Positions 23,366 through 33,339 of a stretch of 64,000 nucleotides of DNA are shown piece after piece. The position numbers and the translations under genes were made by a program. The DNA comes from Ophioderma brevispina (lineage: Eukaryota > Echinodermata > Ophiuroidea > Amphilepidida > Ophiodermatidae): NCBI GenBank assembly GCA_023653785.1, contig JAMKCH010019900.1, positions 49,849 to 113,848 on the forward strand, read 5' to 3'. The notes below the pieces were generated by a model that was not told the DNA's origin, searched no databases, and saw only the letters and a program-made list of their open reading frames with translations. Every line of letters starts with the position of its first letter. Position 1 is the stretch's first letter.

Positions 23366-23886
23366 GCGTAAAGGTTACGTCAAGGTTGTGACATCTCTGC
23401 ACAGAGTAAGGGAAATGAAACAGGTCTGAGGATTTCTGTTCATTGCTTGTTGCATTTAGAAATTCCTGCTTGATTAATTTAAATGGATATGCATTTTAAA
23501 GAAGCATGTTTTTTGGTAGTTGAAAGTTCTGAAGAGATGAATGTGCAAATAAGTCTATCGAAACTGTACGAAATATATTCCGACTTTATGTGAGGAGGGA
23601 TGACATGAATTTAAAGTGTAAGTCATTGATGCCATCTGGGGTTTGTAGCGATGGTTGACAGGTAGTAGATGTCTGTGTGTATTTGATGTGGTATGTCATC
23701 ATATGTCGAAGAATAGAATTTTGCTGTTAATATTTTCTGCGAATTTATATTAAGTGAGGTGTTGAGTGTTAAGGAGGAGTTGAGTTTTCTCGATGCACCT
23801 TTAAAAATCAAGAAGGTGACATGTGCAGGTGCAGGGTTACGCTTCTGTTTGGATCATGTATTGCTTTTGCAGTTTAAAAATATTAC

Positions 23887-24850
23887 CTCTGTTAAATGTA
23901 GTCCGGTGCTCGAACCATATGAACTTTGCGCAGCGTCCACACACTTGTTTTGATGGTTTTGAGGCAACATTGACCTGCTGATTCCAAATCTGGATGATGC
24001 CAATTTGGATCATTGAGACCTTGTGGAGATAGGGAGGGGGTAAATTTAACAGGGCGTAAAATTTGTAAATTTCATGGGCTTGAAATATGTATAGAGTGTT
24101 TATCTTGTCCTAAGGTTTAAAAAAAAAAAGGTATCGTTTGCTATACCTGAACCCTTTGTGTTTACACTACAGACCAAAAATTTGTTCAAGGTCATAATGG
24201 GCTTTAAATATTACACGATCCGATTCGTTTCAAATTGGTGTTCAAATTGGTCCGTCCACTTATGGGAATTGTTTAAAACCAGAACTAAAAAATTTATATA
24301 TGTCAATACATTGCTAAGGTATCTAACAGCGACTAAAATGATTAACCCCAATAGACCCTGTGGACCTTATCATATTTCCCCGTATTTATACCACAATGTA
24401 CAACAATGTGTTGTAACCTATATTGGACTAATATCAACAGAATGAAGAATATTGAGCCCAATTTTGAAAAGAATCTGTGCATTCTCAAATTTTACCCCAG
24501 GATGGACGACCTTGAACCATTTTAGAACATTGATGTGTTAAAAGTAAATGTCCTTAGATATAGCAACCTCTACATTTTTTATCCATCGGCGACCAGATGT
24601 GAACAGGCCTACTACACCTTTAACCCATCATGAAGCCTTATACAATTTTACCCCTGTAAATTTACCCCTACCCTTCGCAATTTGCTCAAGGATGCCAAAG
24701 CGGCATCATCAATGATTTAGATTCCAGTAGGTCAATACTTGCCTCGAACACCATCAAAATATTTTGCGTGGACTCTTGCGCAAGGTCACACGCAAGGTTC
24801 TTTGGGCCGAGGGCACCAGACTATGTTTTTTTTAATTTCTCCCGGCCATA
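23887..24850. mobile_element. Element with long imperfect terminal inverted repeats
   Basis: The left flank (agtccggtgctcg, gaactttgcgca, gtccac, ttttgatggttttgaggcaa, attgacctgctg, ggtaaattta) is mirrored on the right (taaatttacc, cagtaggtcaat, ttgcctcgaacaccatcaaaa, gtggac, tgcgcaaggtc, cgagggcaccagact). The arms are about 150 bp or more. The interior shares phrases with 12,540-13,090 and 52,620-53,160, so it belongs to the same repeat superfamily. Confidence 0.6.
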
Positions 24851-25125
24851 TTTAAAGGGATTTATTTGGAATCTATCGGACATATATAATGAAAATCCCT
24901 ACCAGATGGGTTTTTATGATCATGGAGTATTCTTTGAAAAAAAACCCCCATTGTCATGCTTAACGAGACACTGGCAAATTTTTAAAAACATAATAGTTGC
25001 GCCCTCAAGATGTTTCAAAATCGATATTTTCTGGCATGTTTGTAAAGCTTTATATACACAAAAGCCATCACCCGAAATGATTAAGACCAAATCAGGCTTC
25101 CTTATGGATAAACAGAACGATTTTG

Positions 25126-25155
25126 TAATTTAACGTCGCCGTCGACGTTAAATTA
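25126..25155. repeat. Perfect 13-bp-stem hairpin
   Basis: TAATTTAACGTCG, loop CCGT, CGACGTTAAATTA. CpG-containing and isolated. Confidence 0.7.
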
Positions 25156-25159
25156 AGCG

Positions 25160-25870
25160 CGAGAAAATGGACGTTTAACCGAAGAAAACACGAGCGTCTG
25201 CATGTTCCACGCTAGGACATGTTTGACCGGTTTATAACCTTTGTTGTGGTGGTTTTAATATAAGTGATCCACGAGCAAATTATCATGTAATATACAAAAT
25301 TGTTGATTAAAGTATGGAAACTTAAAAGTGGCCGACAAATACATGAATGCTTGATCTAGACAATGTCCCTATCTGTTTCGGGGTCTGTTATGTTTATCTG
25401 TTAAAAAATATCTCTGTTCGTCCACTAGCCTAGACTATCACTTGAGACACAAAAATTGAAGAAATTTCAATTTTGTGAAAAATGTCCCAGTTGCCGCTTT
25501 AACTTTCGATAGCCGAGACGGTTTTTTTTTAACGAAGCTGCCATGTCTTATTATTTACGCTATCGTTTGCATACAATGTTTAGTCTTTCACCCCAATTGA
25601 AAGATGATCGGTGGGTTAATCAAGTTCTGGACTAATGGAAAGCACTATCGCGTGTAATTTTAACATTTGAAATTAAAAACACATGTTTTTTTATGTTTTT
25701 TCCTTTTTTCCTTTAAATATATAACTTACAATAATGGCATACATTTGTGCTAATTTGTATGAAAATGGGCCTGGGATTATCGAGACAATATATTTTGTAA
25801 AATAAATTAGGAAACTCTTCTTCATACAAAGAAGCCCTACTCGGTACATTGAAAGTATGATAGATTGTCT
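25160..25870. other. Unassigned stretch
   Basis: AT-rich; nothing recognised. Confidence 0.4.
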
Positions 25871-26130
25871 GAACGCGCATGAGTGGTTTGACCGATCCTC
25901 CTGCACCATAGAGGCCGCCAAATCGTGTGGAAACACATTTTTAATGGAATGAATTTGGCATACAATGGTTGGAAAACCTGGGCGTTCGTAATTGAGGACC
26001 TGACGGCAATATTGGCACCCAAAAAGGCCAAGCAGGGCTTAAGAGCCGGTCAGTTTATACAAAAATTATGTTCCCATGAAATGTGGAGTGAGCGACATAA
26101 ACAGACTCGAATCAAGCCAACAGTAGATGA
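25870..26130 (+). other. Coding-like remnant of unknown origin
   Basis: Two overlapping frames look protein-like in sequence: HEWFDRSSCTIEAAKSCG (about 25,877-25,930), ending at a TGA, and WAFVIEDLTAILAPKKAKQG onward (about 25,979-26,130). This would fit one decayed coding region with a frameshift, perhaps a transposon protein, but I recognise no family. Confidence 0.2.
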
Positions 26131-26132
26131 GT

Positions 26133-26236
26133 TGCGGCTCCCGTCGTACGTACTCATACAATAGCATTTTTGAGGCGCAGCAACTAACTTGAAAAGACGC
26201 CTATTGTTTTTTATGCGTACGTATGCAGGGAGCCGC
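26133..26236. repeat. Imperfect hairpin 1 of a tandem pair
   Basis: 'gcggctcccgtcgtacgtac...caatag' is mirrored by 'ctattg...gtacgtatgcagggagccgc'. About 40-bp arms around a short loop. Confidence 0.7.
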
Positions 26237-26274
26237 GAACATCGCTAGGAGCTCATTGTATTAGCGATTGTTTC

Positions 26275-26373
26275 GGTTCCCGTAGTACGGTACTCATACA
26301 ATAAGCTTCTTTATCAAGGTTAGCTGCTGCCGCCCAAAGAAGCCTATGTGTATGAGTACCGTACAGACGGAGC
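26275..26373. repeat. Imperfect hairpin 2 of a tandem pair
   Basis: 'ggttcccgtagtacggtac' + 'tcatac...aagcttcttt' is mirrored by 'aaagaagcct...gtatgagtaccgtacagacggagc'. The arm wording is related to hairpin 1, so the two are diverged copies of one fold-back element. A small mirrored 'atcgcta...ttagcgat' lies between them. Confidence 0.7.
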
Positions 26374-26594
26374 GCCAAACATCCTATTGCGTGTATGGGA
26401 TGGAATGTCTCTAAAAGCACGTGCATGCACTCGGGGAGGATGCAAATTCTGTTAAACACGTGTCTCTGGAATTGTATTGTGTTCGGTAGAACAAGATGTC
26501 CCCCGTTGCTCCATTCATTCTAATATACAATTACTGTGTGTAGGCACAATCCATTGTATAGAGATCAGTGGTTACAGTGCACTGCGATTAAAAC

Positions 26595-27145
26595 CAAAGG
26601 GTTTCTATAAGATAGAGAGCAAAAACGTTACGTAAATCTTTAGAAATTCATCGTCTTGCAGTTTGCCGACCACAACGAAAACATAGAGTACCCAACAAAG
26701 AAAGCAATGGCTGCCTCCGCTTCTTCCACATACTTGGGTGCCGCTTTGCATATACAATAATCGTTAGTGATTACAAAATTGAGTTATGTTTTAGAGGTGC
26801 GCCAGGTGTAATAATGTGAACCTGGATCCTTGTGCTCGATACTCTTTTTTCTCATATAGCAATGCGCGCTTAGGTGTGAAATGATGTATTAATTGAGGCG
26901 GGTTTATTTAAATCCAGACGACTGCCCGTGTCATTTCATTCTTGTGTGGCATGGGTAGGACAAAATTCATTACCCAATAGCACCAACATCCACACAACGT
27001 TTTTGGCCGGATGGTTTGTATCGAATTGACTTATGTGTGTATACAAGCACCCAAAAACAATAATTATTCGTGCAATATTCAAAAATGTCAGCGCCCAGCA
27101 CGGAGAACCAAGCTGGTTTGAAATGGGCTTTCACCCCCTTGATAA
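26595..27145 (-). repeat. Inverted third copy of the duplication's first 550 bp
   Basis: Read on the minus strand it follows 11,880-12,430: 'tccgtgctgggcgctgacat', 'gggtgcttgtatacacac', 'gccacacaagaatgaaatg', 'acctaagcgcgcattgc', 'ggtactctatgttttcgttg'. Similarity starts at the 'aagggggtga' word and stops near 'cttatagaaaccc'. It is therefore a dispersed element in its own right, carried along in the tandem duplication. Confidence 0.75.
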
Positions 27146-27283
27146 AACTATAAATATTTCGCGACCCCTAAATGTCAACAGTTGTCGTTGGATTGTTAGT
27201 GTTTATGGCTACCTAAAAACTTTAAATACAAAATGACCTATATAAAACAACCCCCTCTTTACATTTTCTAAAATAATGAGGGT

Positions 27284-27567
27284 TTAAAATAAAGTGTAGT
27301 TTTTTGCAATCAAAATGTCCAAACGAAAATCCGCTCCTATCTTGTGTGCCCTAACGAAGTTCACAAAGATGACGGCTTGTGGGCCCAACTTGCTGAAGTA
27401 ATGATATATTTTCGCTGGCTTCTGTTTCGGTATTGCATGCGGCGTTGCAAATATACCATAGGGAATAAACATGGTAGCCTCCATGAGCCTACCAGGTGTG
27501 TACATTTGTCGGAATAAATCTGGATTTTTTCGCAAGGAATAATCCAATGCCATGAAATCATCTGGTA
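27284..27567 (-). CDS. Candidate exon, unknown product
   Basis: The minus-strand frame VPDDF-MALDYSLRKNPDLF...RLMEATMFIPYGIF...KIYHYFSKLGPQAVIFVNFV, ending at TAA (27,284), has balanced, protein-like composition and a possible but weak acceptor (taataag) just upstream. I recognise no family. No polyadenylation signal directly follows. It could equally be a chance frame of about 95 codons. Confidence 0.25.
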
Positions 27568-27725
27568 CGTCTTATTAGGGATATTTCATTATATATTTGA
27601 CGATAGATTCAATACATAGTTTAAATCCAAATATATCATGTACTCAACAGTATGTCCTTGTATTTTTAAGTGACCTATATGGAGTGGATCAAATGAATTT
27701 CTATTGAAAATGATTTTCTTTTCAG

Positions 27726-27816
27726 TTCTCCCACTGCATGGTTAAGAGAGTGGTGGCCACCTCCCCATATCGGAACATTCATTAATTCCCTAGGTGTTTT
27801 TGCTTATCTAGGATGA
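27726..27816 (+). CDS. Candidate short exon after a strong splice acceptor
   Basis: TTTTCTTTTCAG at 27,714-27,725 is a textbook 3' splice site. The following frame reads SPTAWLREWWPPPHIG then TFINSLGVFAYLG and stops at 27,814. The Trp/Pro-rich text looks protein-like, but it is only 29 codons, with no recognised family and no AATAAA nearby. Confidence 0.25.
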
Positions 27817-28075
27817 TTAAACCATATTTCTGACGCGTCTTCTGACGTTGATTTTAATAGAGTTTCATATCAAATGGCAAAGAAGGTGTAATTAATTAGT
27901 TCAATTATACTGCTCGTGTAAAACGTAACCGATATTCAATTACAGAAAATGGAAACGTCACCGAATTTACTAAGGTCATCCTGTATATGTGTTGCATTTC
28001 AAAAGCAAAGAAAAGATCGTTTTGGAGCGTAATTTCGTTCTATTTATAATCTATAAAAGAAATTCTTTGTGCATG

Positions 28076-28137
28076 CATATTGTGTGTGTGTGTATGTGCG
28101 AGCGTGCGTGTGTATGTGTGTTTGTGCGTGTGTGTAA
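28076..28137. repeat. (TG)n-rich microsatellite
   Basis: Interrupted TG/TATG/TGCG dinucleotide run. Confidence 0.85.
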
Positions 28138-28209
28138 AATGACATGTATATACTAATAGACATTCCAAACCAGTAGTCAGTGGATGGCCTGCAGCGTGCA
28201 AGGTATGTT

Positions 28210-29540
28210 ACGGTATTGTTAATTCAACGATTCCCTCGACTGAATCCAGTAATCGTTATTCAATAAAATTCAAAGTAAAACCTCAAGATTTTAATTCTGG
28301 CAGGCTCTATTGAAATAAATGGTGCTCACAAGGGTTATTAATCTTGCCTTGAACACAGTTTAGTACTCAATGAATTGCATATAGGCCATGAAATGACCCC
28401 AGTTTGTACATTCAATTTGATTAAATATAAATGTATTAATGAAACTCTTTGATATTTGTTTAAAATATTGTGTAAATTAAAATGTGTATTTTATCTTTTA
28501 ATTTCACAAGAATTGAAACAAACTTGGGCCAGTTAATTTCACTAACTCAGACAGTTAGCGAACAATGATTACTTCTACACCTGAACAAATTGGTGTCGAA
28601 TTATCTTTAGGACTTTTTTTCGACTTAATCGATGTTATTGTTGCAATTAATTCAGTGTCAAAAATGTTGCTATATTTTGCGATCCTTCACTTTCTCAAAG
28701 AGTTCTTCATATGGTACTTAAACCATAAATGCACAAATCTGAATGGTATAAGAACCATTTGAAAAAGCAAAAATGCTCTTTCAATTAAAGGAGTAATCTT
28801 AAATTTTGTTCTCTACCATTGTATTCTGAGAGTTTAACCGTTGTACCTTTGCTGTTCTTATCATTATCATATAGAAAACAAACCCATATCTTTTCGCCCG
28901 ATTACTATTTGTTCATTCATTAATTCATAAAATAAAACAACGATACAATAAAAAAATATATATATAATGTGCTAGGACCACACAAAAGTGGGGCTAATTA
29001 AAAAAATAATCCTTATTTCCTTAACACTTAACTGTCATTTTTTGAAGATATTTTCTTTCCTGCCATTTTAGGAAATAAATTTCGCTGAACAGCATTTATC
29101 ACTCGCATGCGTTACTTTGTATACCACTCAATTTTCAATTAGGAGTTAATAGTACTTACCATGATTAGATTTCGAGAGCCACTGCTTGGATGCTAGCGTT
29201 GGTTTTCCGTTCCCCGCACTCTCTGTTATGAGCCGTCTGATTTTGCGTTCAGTAACGGGATGATGTTATAGTTGCTCAGCCAATCCTCGTTTTAATATCA
29301 CATAAATACACAGATTAGTGTAATATTTAAATTTCATTACAAGAGTGCCAAAATATCCACACTTACTTTCCTCCCACCGTTTTAGCAGGAATTATGTGTT
29401 TCAATAAAATGACACAGCATTATTCTCCCCGAAATCACCAGAGTTTACAACAGACACTATGAGCTAGAGTTGTCTCAACTCCCATAGCACAGTTCAGTAA
29501 CTTCCATTCATCCGTGTATTTAGAAGATACACCTTCTGGT
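28210..29540. other. Unassigned AT-rich stretch
   Basis: No gene, repeat or RNA recognised; a 65-codon frame at 28,565 has no domain or splice context. Confidence 0.4.
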
Positions 29541-29542
29541 TT

Positions 29543-29758
29543 TTGTGTATGATATATGATGCCCAGAGTACACAAGGTCAGTTCATGTCAATGCATGTAC
29601 AAGTACAACCCACAGAACTGTGTCTCTGGGAGGATGAGATATGTAGCTCAAGTGAGAGTGCAGTGAAGCCAGATATAAAATCTCTGTTTTGTCATCCTCG
29701 AGACCACGCACGTTACCGCGATGCCGTAAATCGCATTTTGTAACTCGTTGTAAATAAA
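29543..29758 (+). CDS. Candidate 3'-terminal exon with poly(A) signal
   Basis: A frame ending ...ESAVKPDIKSLFCHPRDHAR-YRDAVNRIL stops at 29,741-29,743, and AATAAA follows at 29,753-29,758. Codon-like composition is better than in the neighbours. No family recognised; the opposite strand is also open here, so confidence is low. Confidence 0.2.
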
Positions 29759-29759
29759 A

Positions 29760-30295
29760 GTTACAGCATTTTATAATCACTAATAATGCAAAAAGGCTGA
29801 AACGGAAATGGCATCACCGTCTGGAACAACCAAAATGATATGTGAAACTATTTGAAGAACAGGGTTGGTGGTTGACAATTCACATTAGAATGAAGAGTTT
29901 AAAAAACAAAATTGAACTTTTCGCTATGATTAAAGTTTCGATAGATTCATTTTTAATCGACTTAAATTAATTTTCTATTCTTTTCTGGTGCTCAGAATTT
30001 GAAATAACAAATATCTTATGCAATTATTGAATATTATGTTTACTTTATCTATCGGATAAGGACATATGCTAATTTCACTTTGCACTCATCACTAACGTGT
30101 TGGTCGCTAGGTAACGGCTACATGAGGACGTCAGACATAAAAAAAATACTTATGCATGAATTTAGTTTGCTTATTGGGCATAATTATCATAAACGTTAAC
30201 GGATATTTCCGCTAAAGTACCCAAATCTTGACCAAAACATGGATTCGCAAAGGATATGTCTTGTTATCAGGTTTTTGTTTGTCAATTCAATAACA
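29760..30295. other. Unassigned stretch
   Basis: AT-rich; nothing recognised. Confidence 0.4.
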
Positions 30296-30299
30296 CTAT

Positions 30300-30405
30300 A
30301 CAATATATATATATATTATATATATAGTATATATATATATATATAATATATTATATATATGATATATCTATATATATATAGATATATTATATACTTTTGA
30401 ACCAT
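30300..30405. repeat. (AT)n low-complexity tract
   Basis: About 100 bases of ATAT with a few interruptions; largely self-complementary. Confidence 0.9.
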
Positions 30406-30554
30406 AGCATTCTTTCTGAACTAGACAATTACATGATCATCCGAACGGATTGGATTCAAACCTTTATACAGGTTCTACCTCTAGTTAAGTGTACAGACAA
30501 ACCAATCAAGAAAGCTAATTGTTTCGCTATCGTTGCGACTGGTATTTAAATGTT

Positions 30555-30739
30555 ATGTTTTCTGCGAAAGATCTGAGAGTGACTGCTGTGCCAAGCAAGG
30601 AAAATTACAAAGGTTGACAACGATTTCAGGTGGAGATATCGGTACACGACGAAATCGCGCCCAGCACGGACGTTTACAAAGAAGCACCGGCTACTTTTCC
30701 CCACAAAAAGAGTACTCAGCCTGAAATCTGGAATTTAAA
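30555..30739 (+). pseudogene. Candidate first coding exon with an in-frame TGA
   Basis: From ATG 30,555 the frame reads MFSAKDLRVTAVPSKENYKG, then TGA (30,615-30,617), then QRFQVEISVHDEIAPSTD, VYKEAPATFPHKKSTQPEIW and NLK up to a strong donor AAA|GTGAGT at 30,740. Apart from one stop the 61 codons look like real protein. The stop sits where CGA (Arg) would fit, the change expected from CpG deamination. A CCAAT box lies at 30,502-30,506. Another frame is open over the same bases but is Arg/Gln-rich, as shadows often are. The exon leaves two bases, which matches the phase of an acceptor at about 31,482. Function unknown; error, pseudogene or chance are all possible. Confidence 0.3.
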
Positions 30740-30789
30740 GTGAGTAATCACTTTATTCACATTTAATCACTTTAATCACTTTATTCACA
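30737..30789. repeat. Short tandem repeat AATCACTTTATTCAC
   Basis: About three units, the middle one shortened, directly after the donor site of the candidate exon. Confidence 0.75.
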
Positions 30790-30799
30790 GCAGAAGTGT

Positions 30800-31440
30800 T
30801 CAAAACACTCTGATGTACTATTTCTCTTAGCAGACCCCAAAAATGGCATCTACTTGAAAATTGCAGCATTTTGGGCAATCGAGCTTTTGTGGGGTATAAA
30901 TTTAGAGATGTGACCCACTGTCGCTAATTTTAACAATGCCCGTAGGTGAGTTGGGAAGGTAATTAGTGATATATAATCTGCACGAAATTTTACATGGAAA
31001 ATTAAAAAAAAAAAAACGATGTACATATCATAAAATATGAATTAAATGCAGTACTCTCTTACATGACTAACTAGAGGATACATTGAAGGTTGGATTTGAG
31101 CTGGAAGTATTGAAGTAGTCCAACGTTTTCAAAAATGACACGTGCATTCTCCTATACCTCACATATCTACAGTTGTCGCGTGAATTCACAAGTGTAATGT
31201 CAAATCGACAAAGTAGCCAAATATTTAATGATCATGAGGGATCTTGTGAAATCTATTGGACCCCTGAGGTGAACTGGAGGGCGGGGGTACTATTTTTCCT
31301 TTACTGATTTATTCCTTCAGAATATATTTTTGGTCATTGATTGGGTGAAGTGAAACTGAGCCTGCGGCCTACTTAACAAAAATAGGAGATTGGCCTGCAT
31401 GTATTAATTTACTTGTAACTCTTGTTACCGCTAGGCTAGG
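30800..31440. other. Unassigned stretch
   Basis: Only an A-run near 31,005 and AT-rich sequence; nothing recognised. Confidence 0.4.
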
Positions 31441-31481
31441 GCTAGGCTAGACAAGAGCTTGAGCTTGACTGCCTTTTTAGA

Positions 31482-31757
31482 CAGAGGAAAGGTACGCACC
31501 ACTACGATTCAGCATCTTTTTTCGGTAAAATGGACGCTGAAGTCCGTACTGATGGGAATGCATAGATTTGATGTACAACTCACCCTTCTGTTTTCCGTGC
31601 AACGGCATAAAAAGTGCGACAATAACAAGTCGAGATCACGTGTCCATGACATTGAAATCACCGGCGTTAATTTCTTACAAAACTCTTCGAACAATGGACA
31701 GACCATACTTAATTATTTCTTCGTATTTCACTATCAGCGCTATATCGATGAATTGTG
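31482..31757 (+). CDS. Candidate internal exon, plus strand
   Basis: Between an acceptor (ctgcctttttagacag) and a perfect donor (T|GTAAGT at 31,758) one frame is open: GKVRTTTIQHLFSVKWTLKS...VHDIEITGVNF...YQRYIDEL. Its phase (one leading base) joins in frame with the exon ending at 30,739. No family recognised. It overlaps an equally plausible exon on the other strand, so at most one is real. Confidence 0.22.
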
Positions 31758-31839
31758 TAAGTTCATCTTCGTTACCCAACAAGACAAAATCGCGGAGTTG
31801 CAGAAGGGTTTTCACCGGTGTCTTTGTTGTCGGTGTCGT
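31679..31839 (-). CDS. Candidate internal exon, minus strand
   Basis: Acceptor tcgtttgcag (exon from 31,839) and donor GTAAGA (exon to 31,679) enclose 53 open codons: TTPTTKTPVKTLLQLRDFVL, LGNEDELTQFIDIALIVKY, EEIIKYGLSIVRRVL. Leu/Ile/Val spacing suggests amphipathic helices. No family recognised. It conflicts with the plus-strand candidate over the same bases. Confidence 0.25.
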
Positions 31840-32060
31840 CTGCAAACGACGGTCAAAGGGAAATTAGCCTCATTACTGCGTCAAAGTTTCAATTTACAGC
31901 AAATAATACTACACACGTGGCGCATGATAGTTGTGTAATGCAAGCAAGGTAGTATTATTGTCGATGCCTAATTCAACAACCGATTGGATCACAGTTAAAG
32001 GAGTGATACATGAACTGGTAACACGTGTATCGAGACAGAGGGAAAAGGGACCTATGTCTC

Positions 32061-32120
32061 TGACGTCAGCGGGAAATAGGCGCGGCTATTTCCCTAGGGA
32101 AATAGGTCAGACTATTTCCC
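32061..32120. promoter_or_regulatory. CRE palindrome plus GGGAAATAG inverted cluster
   Basis: TGACGTCA (32,061-32,068), the full cAMP-response element, is followed by four GGGAAATAG words in alternating orientation (32,071; 32,087 complement; 32,097; 32,112 complement). The middle two form the 20-bp perfect palindrome CTATTTCCCTAGGGAAATAG (32,086-32,105). Function is inferred only from motif identity. Confidence 0.4.
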
Positions 32121-32129
32121 TGATCTCTC

Positions 32130-32600
32130 TTTTATGTTCAGCTCTCTTTCTTGCAAATAGTTGAACTATTGCGGTAATGGACGCATTTAACAATCAATGA
32201 ACATGAATATATAATGAGGGATATATATTTAATGGTTGAAATCGAACTGCAGAGTTCCGAGGTAAAAAATGATATTTTAATAAAGAAAAAACATTAACGC
32301 TAGCAATACAGAATTAATGACGACTTGATTGCAAGAAGCATTCTCGTTACTGCAGATCCTAAAATCATCAATATGGAGACTTGTACACGTTTAACTAGAC
32401 TTCAGTGTACAGGGGCGTCAAACGCTACTCAATCGTGGGGGGGGGAGACATTGTAATGGTCGGACCCCACCTCAGGCCACCCGCCACCCCCCCCCCCCGC
32501 CACTCTTCATCTTTTCGAACAGTCGGTAAAAAGGGGTATAACCGAAAAATATTTTAAATGTTTTGTGGATTTTACAAAAATGTTTTACCTTTTTCAACAG
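32130..32600. other. Unassigned stretch with poly-G and poly-C runs
   Basis: G-run near 32,440 and C-run near 32,490, reminiscent of the homopolymer repeats at 10.5 and 13.7 kb. No gene recognised. Confidence 0.4.
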
Positions 32601-32609
32601 AAACCATGT

Positions 32610-33270
32610 AAGTAGTAAGCGACAGGAGCAGATCCAGCCGATTCTCAAGCGAGGGAGCCAACTGAAAATGAAAATTGGCGCCGTGGGGGTTCTCACCCTG
32701 CGCGCGAAGCGCTGAACCCCTGTAATGATCGCTTCGAAAACCCTTATTATCCAAATTTGATAGAAACAATGGGAAAACTGATATTAAATTGAAATTTGTG
32801 TTTCAACTTATAATGGCTACAGTATGACACACGGTATAAAAAAGAAAAACAAATATAGTTTATGAGTGTAGGTTTGTTTGAAATTAATTACATGTACAGT
32901 GTTCACGTATAGTTTATGTGTATTATTCAGCTGCGCCTGGGTGAGTAAGGGAGGGGGTGTTTCGCACGCCCGCGCGAAGCGCGTAACCTCTGCAAGTCAC
33001 TTTCCAAAACACATTTTCTTATGCAAATTTGATTACAACAATTGAACTACGTGGTTGCCTTTAGAATTTCCTCTAGGCATGATCAACGGTCTTAAACTCT
33101 AGTTGATGGGTTAGGGTTTTGTTTGAATATAAAAATGTTTTGAAGAGTTCATATTTCAAACCGCAGCAGTGGTGTATGATGCCCCTCCCGCGCTTCGCGG
33201 AACCCCTGCAATAATCACTTTCAAAACACATTTTTTATGCCACTTTGAGAGAAACAATTTGAAATGTACA
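32610..33270. repeat. Three diverged repeats centred on GCGCGAAGCGC
   Basis: Units near 32,690-32,770, 32,960-33,050 and 33,185-33,260 each read: a GCGCGAAGCGC-type palindrome, 'aacc.ctg.aat.atc..tt..aaaac', 'tta.gca.atttga', 'acaa'. Spacing is about 225-270 bp. The same palindrome type recurs at 34,925, 37,018, 39,850 and 44,918. Confidence 0.55.
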
Positions 33271-33339
33271 GTGGCTCACTATATTGCTCTTAGATATGAT
33301 CGACGATCTTAAAAATCGCCATTAGATTGATCGCCGTAA

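Larger units (their letters stand above)
16526..23697 (+). repeat. Segmental duplication, copy 2 (insertion-stretched)
   Basis: Same landmarks and order as copy 1 but 7.2 kb instead of 4.6 kb. Most extra length is small scattered insertions. For example, the about 370 bases between the second poly-C and 'atgttttttaatgtg' in copy 1 become about 1,130 here. Many insertions are purine- or G-rich. The copy has no gene I can support; frames of 169 codons (16,763-17,272, minus) and 228 codons (18,602-19,288, minus) have no counterpart in copy 1. Confidence 0.75.

Noticed and set aside
24768..25133. 121-codon frame starting MDSCARSHARFF
   Set aside because: Its first part is the right terminal inverted repeat of the 23,887-24,850 element; no domain recognised.
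28157..28200. Mini-exon before AAG|GTATGT
   Set aside because: Only about 44 bases with a weak acceptor; too little to support.
30300..30405. Replication-origin-like AT tract
   Set aside because: Simple (AT)n repeat; no further evidence for origin function.
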